A model generated the notes under the pieces. The model had not been told where the DNA came from. It saw only the letters and a list, made by a program, of their open reading frames with translations, and did no database searches. From Colletes latitarsis (lineage: Eukaryota > Arthropoda > Insecta > Hymenoptera > Colletidae), in contig NC_135143.1 of NCBI RefSeq assembly GCF_051014445.1, positions 3,162,001 to 3,226,000 on the forward strand: DNA of 64,000 nt, in the 5' to 3' direction. This document shows, piece after piece, positions 11,770 through 21,959 of the stretch. Each line of letters starts with the position of its first letter. Position 1 is the stretch's first letter. Position numbers and translations under genes: made by a program.

Positions 11770-12145
11770 CGCAGGGTGTGATTCCTCGTTAAAAAATAAG
11801 TTGAAAATAATGTATAAAAGTTTTTTGTACAAAACTTCGTTTTCGGGAAAGTTGAGTTTGAAAATATAGTTTCTACTTCTATTGATGTCGAATTCTATTG
11901 AATACGATTTCACTAGCGCGTCCATTACTCGCTGTTTCTACTTCTACTGATGTCCCAGTCGGACTCTATTGTCCACGATTTAACTAGCGCGTCCGACCAG
12001 TAATCATTGTTTCTACTTCAACTAGTATCCAAGTCAAAAAAATTCTATCGCATGCGTACCCGATATACTTTCAAACTCGATTTTCTCGGAAACAAAACTT
12101 TGTATGAAAAAATTTTATTCTTTTTCCCCGACTTATTTCTTTATA
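11770..12145. mobile_element. Family 2 inverted-repeat element (about 0.38 kb)
   Basis: The left arm (about 11772-11868: GGGTGTGATTCC, AAAAAATAAGTTGAAAATA, TTCGTTTTCGGGAAAGTTGA) is repeated inverted on the right (about 12058-12140: ACTCGATTTTCTCGGAAAC, TTTTATTC, ACTTATTTC). The same end sequence occurs at 2330-2460, which supports a dispersed family. Between the arms lies a short tandem array (11869-12035). It has no coding capacity; a 76-codon minus-strand frame and an 88-codon plus-strand frame overlap the right arm and are not convincing genes. Confidence 0.65.
11869..12035. repeat. Minisatellite, unit of about 65-75 bp, 2.4 copies
   Basis: Units start at 11869, 11934 and 12009, each with GTTTCTACTTC, followed by TGATGTC or a variant. 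The first two also share ACTAGCGCGTCC near their ends. The array forms the loop between the inverted arms of the surrounding element. Confidence 0.75.
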
Positions 12146-12424
12146 AAGAATATAAAGAATAATCCCTGCAAGTATCACATTTTGGCAATAGACAAACACG
12201 CGAGTTTTAGGCCAATACAACTCGAAAACGGACCAACATTTCGACGATACGAACGATTTAACTACTTTGATACAACCGCTCTGGAAGTACGTGATGTTCA
12301 TTTCTTCATTATTAAATACAAATGTCGTAGAATGCTAAAGGAATCCAAGAAATGGAAGCTGGTTCGTTAAATCTATTTTTGTCGATTTTAATCACCGAAT
12401 ATTTCTTTTGTACGTATTATTAGT

Positions 12425-12778
12425 CTATCGTAAAATGATACATAAAATTTCATCGCAAAGGAAACGTTTGAACAGAAATATTAAAATGGAATCGTAGATT
12501 ATCCTAATGAAAATAGGATCGTTAAACTCTAGCTTGGTGAACGTCTGTTTCGAGATGGTCAGATTTCTTCCATAAACATTCTTATTCGTTTTAAAAGTCT
12601 CCGGTATTAATGATCCATTAAAACTCTCGTGTTCTTCATTTCCTAAAGTATTCGAAGTGGTGTCGTGTTCACTCTGTTCTGTATAATCCGGATTACCGTC
12701 CGGATATCCACTGAAATCTTCGTCTTCTTCGTTCAGCATGGCTGGAGAAGTGGCACTTCTCCAGCATAGACTCAACAT
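12425..12778 (-). CDS. Unrecognised 117-codon open frame, possible exon
   Basis: An ATG-started minus-strand frame in otherwise AT-rich DNA. The N-terminal two-thirds are unusually hydrophilic and acidic (NEEDEDFSGYPDGNPDYTEQ, then SEHDTTSNTLGNEEHESFNG), with possible N-glycosylation sequons NGS and NLT. The C-terminal end is hydrophobic and looks like run-on non-coding sequence. A possible acceptor (TTCTCCAG just before CCATGCTGAACG) and a weak donor (GACGGTAATC) exist but are not compelling. An exact 31-nt palindrome sits near the start (12738-12768). I do not recognise the protein. It may be a coding exon of a multi-exon gene or a chance frame. Confidence 0.2.
   Translation of the reverse strand: MLSLCWRSATSPAMLNEEDEDFSGYPDGNPDYTEQSEHDTTSNTLGNEEHESFNGSLIPETFKTNKNVYGRNLTISKQTFTKLEFNDPIFIRIIYDSILIFLFKRFLCDEILCIILR
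12738..12768. repeat. Perfect 31-nt palindrome
   Basis: ATGGCTGGAGAAGTG, a single G at 12753, then CACTTCTCCAGCAT form an exact inverted repeat with 15-bp arms and a one-base centre. Symmetry stops at 12737/12769. It could form a cruciform or RNA hairpin, or be a symmetrical protein-binding site. No partner protein can be named. Confidence 0.9.
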
Positions 12779-12789
12779 TTGAGTCTGTT

Positions 12790-14479
12790 ACTCTCAAACC
12801 CTTTCATCTCGGTTGTCGGTTATGTATAGCTACGCACGCTGGAATCCAGTCTTGAAACGGTGAAGCAGAACTTAAAAATAATACGTTATTTCTGATCTTG
12901 GTCTCACCAGCGACGATCAAATGTTTACTTTGTTGCACTTACCTCGAGTAGCGAGGTCTTGGTACTGGAAATTTAAGGCTTATACACGGCAGAATGAGAC
13001 AGAAAAATGGGAAAAATATGAGTGGCGTAGCCTGTAAGACTAGTGTCAGTACTTAAAGTAAAGTGCCATTTACGGAAAAGATTTATAGAAATTATATTTT
13101 GAGCCTTTCTTTATATTAAATTTTTTTAGTAAAACACAGCAGTGTATAGAAAGGACTAAAGCAGGCATTTAAATAGTTTTATTCAGAAATAAATCGGTTA
13201 TCTATTTTTTCTATGGGAGATGAAAAACATTGAGAATATTTTATTAACATTGAAAATTACTTTTTTCGAAGGCATATAAAACTCTATAATGAATATTGAT
13301 AATATGATACCAAAAATCTAATAAATTCCTTTTGTTATTTTAGAAACATATTGAAAACATATTAGACACGTATTAAACTTTCTTTCAATAGAATAAATTT
13401 GCAGCATTTGGCTCAATTCGTAAATTGAGAGCTTCCATTAATTGTAGAATAATATCATAACCAATATTGAAAATACAGAATGCAATTAATACTGGTGTTC
13501 CATGTCCATTCGGTAATAACGCTATTTTCCAAATTATGGTATTTAGAGCTTCATTTCATTATTGTTTGAAGTAAAGCAATACAACGTTTTGTTAAGTTCT
13601 GATGACTTAAATCGGTATATATTGGTTCATTCAATTCATATGATCAACAATATTATTTGAAAGCGCTGGATTACGCTGAAGGGAGTTTAATGTACTTTTG
13701 TATTGCATGAATTATCAAAATAAATAATTGTGTGAGGAACAATTTATATTTTCAATGTGCCGGTGCAGATTCAATAAATGTTTATTTTTCAATCGATATC
13801 TCGGTCATAACTATTGACATTTTTTTGGATAACATTGTATATAGTTAAAATGAAAGAGTCGTATTCTTAATAGAGTACATTTGTGATTTCGACTAGAAAA
13901 TTGATTTATGTACATTCATTATTTGTATTTTAGTACTATTTAATTTTAAAATAAATATTTCCTTACTGAATTTACACTGAGATACAAAGAAGAAATATAA
14001 AATTACCCTTTATACCAAAGAAAGGTTTACCCGTTGCAAATTTTCCCTCGGAATACGACTTTCCGTAAAAATGCCAATATTTCATTTTTTTGTATTTCCG
14101 AATGAATCTTTTTGAAGAAAAACTCTAATAATATTAAAAAATTAATCAAAAATGAAATCGATTTTTAAAGAGTTTCAATATACTATATCCTATTAAAACA
14201 ATTAACTTCAAATTTGCAAAAAACATTCTTGTTTGGTTTTCTCTAATACGTTCGTTTTAACGAACGAACGAACGAGTCTGGAAACAATCGGAGAAAAAAC
14301 GGGGAAAAAACTACTTCTACATTAACCCCTTCGCTGCCAATTGGAGAAAAAATCTGTTGGGAAAAAAATTTTCGAAACTCCATAAAGAACTCGGTATAAT
14401 AATTTGCGAGGTTCCTGATACCAAATCTAATATCATCTGTTTAGAATTTAAATAGCCAGATTAATCGAAATCAAAAAAC
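12790..14479. other. AT-rich sequence, nothing recognised
   Basis: AT-rich DNA with stops in all frames. A short ACGA repeat occurs at about 14252-14274. No gene, RNA or transposon boundary can be supported. Confidence 0.5.
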
Positions 14480-14770
14480 GAAACACGGTAATCAAAGTTC
14501 TTTGAGATGAGATTTCAATTTTTATCGAAATAAACATATTTTCTCAAATTATGTCCCAGCAGATTCAACAACCTAAAAATCACAATAATTTAAATACTCA
14601 TTTTTTTAAAATACATATGAAAAAGAGGTACCACCAAAAAAGAATACATACTTAAACTATCACAATTTTTCACTCGTTGAATCTCCCAGACCATAATTCG
14701 AAAAAATACTTGTATTGAAATAAAAATTGAATTTTAAGAACCTTGAATGAAAATTTTAATTTTTACTGTA
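14480..14770. repeat. Foldback palindrome, about 0.29 kb
   Basis: Left-arm blocks (AGTTCTTTG, CAATTTTTATCGAAATA, CAAATTATGTCCCAGCAGAT, TCAACAACCT) pair with inverted blocks on the right (CGTTGAATCTCCCAGACCAT, AATTCGAAAAA, AATAAAAATTGAA, AAGAACCTT). The identity is imperfect and the loop is about 60-100 bp. It is probably a remnant of an inverted-repeat element. The ends are not sharp and no target duplication was found. Confidence 0.6.
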
Positions 14771-15265
14771 ATTTTAAATGGACGATAAAGCAAAAATGGC
14801 ACGTCTTTTTCGCTTATATGTTTGTCATTGATAAGAGAAATTAAATAAATTACGTAACATCGATACGAGAGTAATTTTTCACGATCAAAATGGCGACTTT
14901 TACGACTGCACGCGCACGAGGAAATTATTTATTTGGCGCTCTCGCTTATGTTCGACTCTCTTGATCAGTGAATAGTTACGTTTTCCATATTGAAATCCAT
15001 ACTTCATGAATTTTTATTCCCGCCCCGCCCTCCCTAAAGTCACATGCTGGCTTTGTCGCGTTCTCATTTCGTCCCCAGGTCGAACTTTTACGCCGGACTC
15101 TGTCGCCGGTCTAACTTTTTCAAACATCATTTGCCTTTGTAAAGCCAGCAGCGTCCGTTGAAAATTGCTTTCGTCGAGTATCGGGGTTCGCGGTAACATA
15201 TTACATTCGTTCGTTGCGCAAAATGGAATATTGCTATCTTTCTTCTTTGATTTTTTTGTCCTTCG
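14771..15265. other. Sequence without recognised features
   Basis: The GC content rises around 15010-15200, where a 61-codon minus-strand frame (15014-15199) is open. It matches nothing I know. No transposon end is seen. Confidence 0.4.
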
Positions 15266-15287
15266 TTTTTTTTTTTTTTTTTTTTTT
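15266..15287. repeat. Homopolymer T tract (22 bp)
   Basis: An uninterrupted run of 22 T residues within a pyrimidine-rich stretch. It could be a decayed poly(A) tail of a minus-strand insertion, but no retroelement body is recognised beside it. Confidence 0.9.
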
Positions 15288-16362
15288 ATTCGTTTTCAAC
15301 GGTAGGTATTGTAAACCTTTAAATCGCTCGCTTTTAAACGCCATCGCGGAGCCCGGTATTCAACGGACAGATTCGCGAATGACATCTGTCCTGCTGCGAA
15401 CACGTGTGTGCGTTGTAATCTAGAAATCGCATAGAGCCTCGCTGAAAACTCGATCTCTGCGAAACAGCAGATAACAATTCGCGGAAATCAATGATTTTTC
15501 CAACGCTAGGTGTTGCAATACATTGATCACGTTTTATCCGGGCGATACATCGAGTTGCACGAGAAGCCTTCGCGTTTTCTGCGAGGTTCTTTTGGTGGAG
15601 ATCGGTGGTTCCAAACCTTTCCAGAAACTCCCAGCTAGAAAAAAAGAAGAAATAAGTAACAACTTCGTACTTTCTTACAGAAACGTCGAATATAATTTAT
15701 TCTATGCTCTTTGAGTTATGATACATAATGTAAAATGCTGTAATTTATTTACATTGATAGACAAATATAATATAAATATAATTCGTTCCAGTATCTTTTA
15801 ATGAAAACAAATTTCACTTTATCAGTTAATTTCTTTCGTAGGTACCACTTTGAATAATTTGAAAGAACTTATTACTTGACATTTTGTCACAAGATTTTAT
15901 ATATTTACTAAAAATTTTACTGGCAATAATGTACCACTCCATCTAATGTATTTCTCCATCTGTAATACATGAAAAAGGTAAACAATGTCAGTAATTTTAA
16001 TCATTGTGTAGGTTATTTGAAAAATGAAACACAACATAGAGAGCAACGAATCGTAATACAATTTTTAGTAAATAGTTGATTAGAGTTTATGGAAATAGTA
16101 TTGTTTCTTTGTCGTGATTGTCGATTTCTAAAATTCAGTGCAATATAATGCAAGTATCAAATCGTATACAGTATTCCCGGAATAAATGTAAAACTGATAA
16201 ATATGAATATTTTATCCTCATTACTTCGTTCGACATTAAAATTTAGTATACGAATAAAATTTATTGTAGAGATATAAATCACGTGATAAATTAAACAAAA
16301 GTTAGCTTAACTTATATTTTTTAAATATATTTTTAGCACGTTACAAAATATTTCATGACTGA
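15288..16362. other. Sequence without recognised features
   Basis: The first 250 bp are moderately GC-rich; the remainder is AT-rich. A 63-codon plus frame (15523-15714) has no recognisable domain. No repeat boundary seen. Confidence 0.4.
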
Positions 16363-16605
16363 TTGTTGATTCTTGACTTTATTTTGTACGATTCTTTTAC
16401 TGTATTATATTTTATGTTTGAATGTTGTTTTATTACTATTATCATCACATCTGTTATTTTTTATTATCATTATATTACTGTATATAGTTCCACTACATGT
16501 CGTTCATTTGTCTTGTGTATCCGATGTATTATGGTTAAATGCTCTTAAGGGACTATGTTCCACAGCAATAAACGGTTTATTTATCTATCTTTCTATCTGT
16601 CTGCA
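16363..16605 (+). mobile_element. Possible 3' end of a non-LTR retrotransposon
   Basis: The stretch ends with CTTAAGGGACTATGTTCCAC, AGCAATAAACGG and a short CTATCTTTCTATCTGTCTG microsatellite-like tail. Some insect LINE elements terminate with an AATAAA-type signal and a simple-repeat tail of this kind. No reverse transcriptase coding is recognisable upstream and no target duplication was identified, so this is a weak call. Alternatively it is simple AT-rich sequence. Confidence 0.25.
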
Positions 16606-16609
16606 TTGA

Positions 16610-19600
16610 AAAATAGCCAAACAAAATATTAATGTGCGTGGTATATAAGAGAATAATAATTTTAAAAAAGTTGTTTCCCGCCAAACAGTATGAACGAATG
16701 CGTATTTTGTACCATGCAGAAAACAAGAGTAATTCAGAAAAGTTAATGCGTGATAGGAAATTCTGAGAATTAACAAGGAAAACTTATGAAATTAGAAAAT
16801 AAACAAATCTGCAAACTAATATAAAATTAAAATTAAGGTTGGCCAGATTGTGATTGTTAAAAGTTTCGATATTTGTTTTACACCCTCTTCGAGTATACAC
16901 CTATTTGCCAAAATATAATAGAAATAAAATAGTAAAATTGTCGTGAATTTACAAAGTAAACAATACATAACTAGATTAAAAAGTTAAATATTTTTGCATG
17001 GCAGAGATTTAAGGAAAGGAAATCGTAATTGAATTAAATTTGCAAGCGTCCATATTCTAAAATATCTGTGATATTCTAGAAACGTAAAAAAATTACGTAT
17101 TAAAAAATAAAATAATGAGCAATGAATAGAACACACATGAAAATATTAATAAAAATAGTAATTACACCAAGATCATACCACAAACATAAGATAGTCACGT
17201 ACGAAAGCAATTATTTTTGAAATAATATCAACGAAAAGAGACATATCAATTACTTCAGTAAATTTTACTTTACGAATAACTTATAATTGAATAGAATATA
17301 TTTTGTAAAATAATCTTGTATAAAACTGATACTGTAAAAATTGAAATTGATCTCTTCATCGTTGATAAAACAAATAAAGTCACGTAAAAAGGCTAAATAC
17401 TTTTGTTTTTGATTGAAGACGATCAAGGATCTCGATTTTCGATCTCAAAATGAAAAATTACTATAATTTACAATTACAAGTAATCTTCCAAAAGATTGAA
17501 ACAATTTTCGTATAATCGTTTATATCAGTTTTTCAGAATTTGCGATATTGCTATTTTGATAAATTATATTTTATTCTTTGATGTTTTATTGGTGAATCTC
17601 ATCTTTCATTACTTTTAATTTTAGCGATTTTGTAATTCGTTCAAGTTTGAGCTTCTATCATCGATTTGCATTCTAATGAATTTGTTGGCTAACTTCAGTA
17701 AAAATCCTTCACCTAATCATTTTTTTAGAAGCATTCCGATGACCTGTTACGTACCAAGAGCATGCATTTTCAGTAAGAAATCTACTAATACATAAAACAT
17801 CGAGGCCATTTTCTACTTCCACGTTTTTTCGAACGGTCTCTTCTTTATCGTTTCTTTTCCTTTACTAGTATTATTAATGAAGGGAACCAGATTCTTAAAT
17901 ATCAATCTTAAACATATATGGTAAGTGATATTAAATAATATTTTGGGAATATTTTTAAGATCTTTTTACTAAAATATTCGACAGGAATCCTTTTAGTATT
18001 TAGATTTAATAACATTTTTACACCTAAAAATATTTAGCAACAGATTAGAATTAGAATTTGGAAATTTTTGATCATGCATAATAGTTCCTATACTTACTAT
18101 AGACAGTTATATCAATGGGCAGTAAAATAATTTGACTTAAAGCGTTTCTGTATCTCGAAAAAGTCAAGTGAATTTTAATTGAAAACCAAACATTTTGAAT
18201 TAAAAAGCTTGTGTTTGAATAAACGAATAATAAAATAAATTTAATAAATGGTTATTAAAAAGAATCAGCTTAATTTTCCATCGAATGAACTGGAAAAACT
18301 TTTCGTTCGATTAAAATTTTTATAGCGAAATTTCGTAAAACTCAATGGGCTTTGATTTAATCACGGATTGCTTTAAAAAATCGTGAAAATAAATCAAATT
18401 CAGATTTACAGTTATTTTTTAGCATCCATAGCGGCATTCTTAATAAAGAAACGAAACTGTTTACAAATAGAATGTTTGAAAATAACACAAACGTGCGTAA
18501 TGAAAATGAGAAAATGATATATGGAAATGATTCTTTAGCTATTTCAAATGACGAGCGTTTTCACATATTTAATTGCCTAGAATTATACTTCGTTTTGTAT
18601 TTCAGATTATCTGCATAACCTCTTCTTCTAACGACACGAATATTTCATAGATTCTCAATGACGATAGTTTTATTGGCTGCAAACATAGCTTTGCTAATCT
18701 TATAGTAATTTCCAATTTATAACTCGTTACGTGCCTCGTTCTCTTGCTAGCCCTATATGGTTTTTCTTTGGTGTCATTATTATATGTAAACGCATGTATT
18801 GTCAATTTCATACTATATTGAAATGATCAGAATTTGTTTTAATCATTATACTATTCTACTAAAATCATGTTCAAATAATAAAACCTCTGAATAAGAAAGT
18901 ATTTTAATGATACTGTATGCTGGGTTCTGTTCTGATATACTAATATACAAATAAAAGCATCAAAATCAATAGTTCTTCCATGTAGAGCTTCCACAGTAAA
19001 TCTAAAAAATTAAATTTTAAACATTCTTTATATCCGGAATATTTCTTGAGATTCAAAATTAGCTCGAAGCTAACTTCAGAGTTTCGAATTTGGAACAGAA
19101 TTTCAGCGAAGAAATCTAGCTGTTCGTTTGCAAGAAATATGATTAAAGAAGTTCAAACATGCAGGGGCGTTGTATTTTATCAAGTTAACCAGAAAGCGGT
19201 GTTCTTGCGACGATCGTCCAATGTAATTACAGAATAATTATGCACATCCGTGATTAATAAGTCGTCGAGTCTCAACGCGCCTTTATTTATGTCGTCGCGT
19301 ATCGACGTGACGTCGTAGTATTTTATGCGTTAAAAATCGAAAACCGATCCGCCTACGTTTCAGCGCCGTGGTTAAAGAGCTGTAAAATATGACTATCGCA
19401 GAATTTTCTTGGTATTACTTTTGCCATATAAAATTTTCCCACTTGAAATAGTCAAAATTTCTGAAAGAATAAAAATAAGATAAGAAGTTAATTTATTTCT
19501 GTTTTCTAGAATTCAATAGTCCCATATATGAATAACTTTACTATACTGCATAATAAACTACTTATGGAGGTATGAAACAAATTAGGTGCCAATAAACTCA

Positions 19601-20547
19601 AAATTAATTTCTTTATTTATTTTAATAGCATCAATACCCAAATGTTATAATAAAAATAATTTTACCGAGTTTTATCATTTTCTGGCAAACTATTCCAGGG
19701 ATAGAAAATAAACCAGCGGTGGACAAACTCAAAATAACAAAATTTTTTTGGAAAATATTGAGAAATCAACAGGTTGGGCTTCTTAAATTTTGATCTACAA
19801 TATTTTAAATCAAATTAGTAGTAATAATGCTTGTTTATTTTTTTTTTTAAATGATGAGAAATTTTTACGAAAAGTAGACAAAAAGATAATGCACATATTT
19901 TACTTTATTTCATTGGTTTACATTGTAGATTAACAAAAATATTTTTATGTTTATATAATGAAATTATATCAATTTTCTTAACGTCGAAGGCGTTTATACA
20001 CGTAAAATAATGTTAATTTGTAATAATGTTACATTCGTTTCTATTTTTCAATATTTTTTTGTAATTTTACTCGTGTCCATAGAGCGAAATATATAATTTA
20101 AAATTAATCATTAGTTAATAAGAAATCGTTTCAATCAATTTGAAAACCACGCGTAGAGGTCATCTTTGCATTTACGTTTATTTTAGTTCACACCTCCGAA
20201 ATTTCATTCGTGTTTCAAATTTTCTAATATTTAAGACGCACATTATAGCCACCATATATTTAAAATGTAAAAACAAAAGATGTTGTAATCCGAAAAAAAT
20301 GAATACCTCCTTAAGTATAAGACAAAACAACAGAATCGTGATTACAAAACGTTGATAAACTTTTCTTTGACAAATAATTGGTAATTGTTTAGCCGAATTT
20401 TTCTACGGAAAGCAATTATAGCAGTGTTTAATGGAGCGTATTTAGTGCACTGTATTTGTCAGTGATTACTAATGATACCATCTATTAAGTAGTTTCCGAG
20501 CAATGAATCGGTATTTCTGAAGTATCCAATCGTTCGTTTTATAGCTT
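16610..20547. other. AT-rich desert, nothing recognised
   Basis: Nearly 4 kb of AT-rich DNA with frequent stops on both strands. Short frames such as 18602-18811 (minus), 19046-19237 and 20140-20355 (plus) show no domain or splice context. A small CpG-rich patch occurs at about 19255-19370. No repeat family, RNA or coding gene can be supported. Confidence 0.5.
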
Positions 20548-20555
20548 TGTTAGAC
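20548..20555. repeat. 8-bp target site duplication, left copy
   Basis: TGTTAGAC immediately precedes the hAT element and is repeated exactly at 21561-21568. Confidence 0.85.
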
Positions 20556-21560
20556 CAGTGTTTCTCAACCTCTCATAGAATTTCATTCATCATTTTAGTC
20601 CAAACCTAGTTTTCCATACCTTTTATTGAAGCACCATTCGCTTTTAAAAATGTTCACGTCATAAGTATTTTAATTCATATATTTAGTAAAATGTCGTGTT
20701 CTTCAAATAATAATTTTCTTTAATTAACACATTAATTTCCACGTCATCGTGGATGAGAAGACGTTTCCTAAAAGCTGAATTTTCATTTCGAAACATTAAA
20801 GAAAATTAATGTAGACAGAATTCATGAATTTCGACGAGGCTAGAAAAATAAATAAATAAAATATTATTCATATGTGTGTTCTTTACTTTATTTAATTTTT
20901 GTATACAAAATGGATTCTACCCGTATATATTTATTTATATATAGCTAACAGATAGCAAGTGGCTACGCCTTGGCATATAATAAAACCGCACTTCTCCTAA
21001 ACCATTGAATAATTGAAGATAAGAAACTTATATAACAATTTTCAGACTTATTAGTGGGTAAATAATTTGAAAATGGCAACATTCTAAGGAATGGTGTTGA
21101 ACAATATTTTAATAAAAAATTGAACTACTGGGACGACTTAATATATTTTTTAGGTGCCACGAATGAAAGATGGAAAATTAATGGTAAAATTGAGAAAAAT
21201 TTAATACGATACGATTATATATAATAATTATAATTACAGTCCAATTGTGGCAAAATCGTAATAGTAACATTGCAATTTTAATATGATTATATGTATCGTA
21301 TTGAGAAAAACTGATTTTAAATAATTTACAATAGAAAATTTATTCGAAACTAAATATTTTCAAATCAGATCATATTTTCTTAAATTTTTATTATCAGAGA
21401 CGAATATATCAGTATATTTTCCGACGTATTACTTATTGATATTTATATAACAATTAAACACGTCTATTAATAGACAAATCCCAGTGAATGTTTATTTTTA
21501 TAAAATTGGAAACTGCATAACCGCCTGGGAAACCATGTGGCTCGCAATTGAGAATCCCTG
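20556..21560. mobile_element. Non-autonomous hAT element, 1005 bp
   Basis: The element starts CAGTGTTTCTCAACCT and ends AATTGAGAATCCCTG, whose reverse complement (CAGGGATTCTCAATT) is an imperfect inverted copy. It is flanked by a perfect 8-bp duplication, TGTTAGAC. CAGTG-type ends with a TTCTCAA motif and 8-bp duplications are the hallmark of the hAT superfamily. The interior is AT-rich and encodes no transposase, so movement would have depended on an enzyme from elsewhere. The intact duplication suggests a fairly young insertion compared with other elements here. Confidence 0.88.
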
Positions 21561-21568
21561 TGTTAGAC
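21561..21568. repeat. 8-bp target site duplication, right copy
   Basis: TGTTAGAC directly follows the hAT element and equals the left copy at 20548-20555. Confidence 0.85.
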
Positions 21569-21576
21569 TGTCGAGA

Positions 21577-21915
21577 TTAGAATTCATCGTGTAGGCAACA
21601 TGGTCGGTTCGTGTCTAATTGTATCACATTTTTCCACCCGTAAACTAATCTTCTACGTTCGACTGCGCACAGTTCTCTTTCCTCGACAGCGTTACGCCGC
21701 GTAGAACTACGAAACGAACGCATTGCATGTATTTGATTCCAGACGAAAGCAGAGGGCTGCATTGATGGGGGCTCGAGGGCAATCGCAGGAACACTCAATT
21801 GCTTTTCAAGTAGATCGATCATGCTCTTACTTAGGGAAAAGTCACAATCGACAATTGAACAATTACGTCTGCGGCATTCATAATTTTCCAATCGAGCTTG
21901 CAGCCGGTTCGCCAT
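21577..21915 (-). CDS. Unrecognised 112-codon open frame (doubtful)
   Basis: An ATG-started minus-strand frame in a patch of higher GC content just beyond the hAT insertion. The predicted protein is arginine- and cysteine-containing with no recognisable domain, signal peptide or membrane segment. A 75-codon plus-strand frame overlaps it. No clear splice sites or conserved motif support coding, and chance is the simplest explanation. Confidence 0.12.
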   Translation of the reverse strand: MANRLQARLENYECRRRNCSIVDCDFSLSKSMIDLLEKQLSVPAIALEPPSMQPSAFVWNQIHAMRSFRSSTRRNAVEERELCAVERRRLVYGWKNVIQLDTNRPCCLHDEF

Positions 21916-21959
21916 TAATTATTCCGGACCGCCTGATTTCCCGTGGCTGATAAAACTAG

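Noticed and set aside
19714..19735. CAGCGGTGGACAAACT as a hAT-type left end
   Set aside because: No inverted partner or 8-bp duplication was found downstream, so it may be chance.
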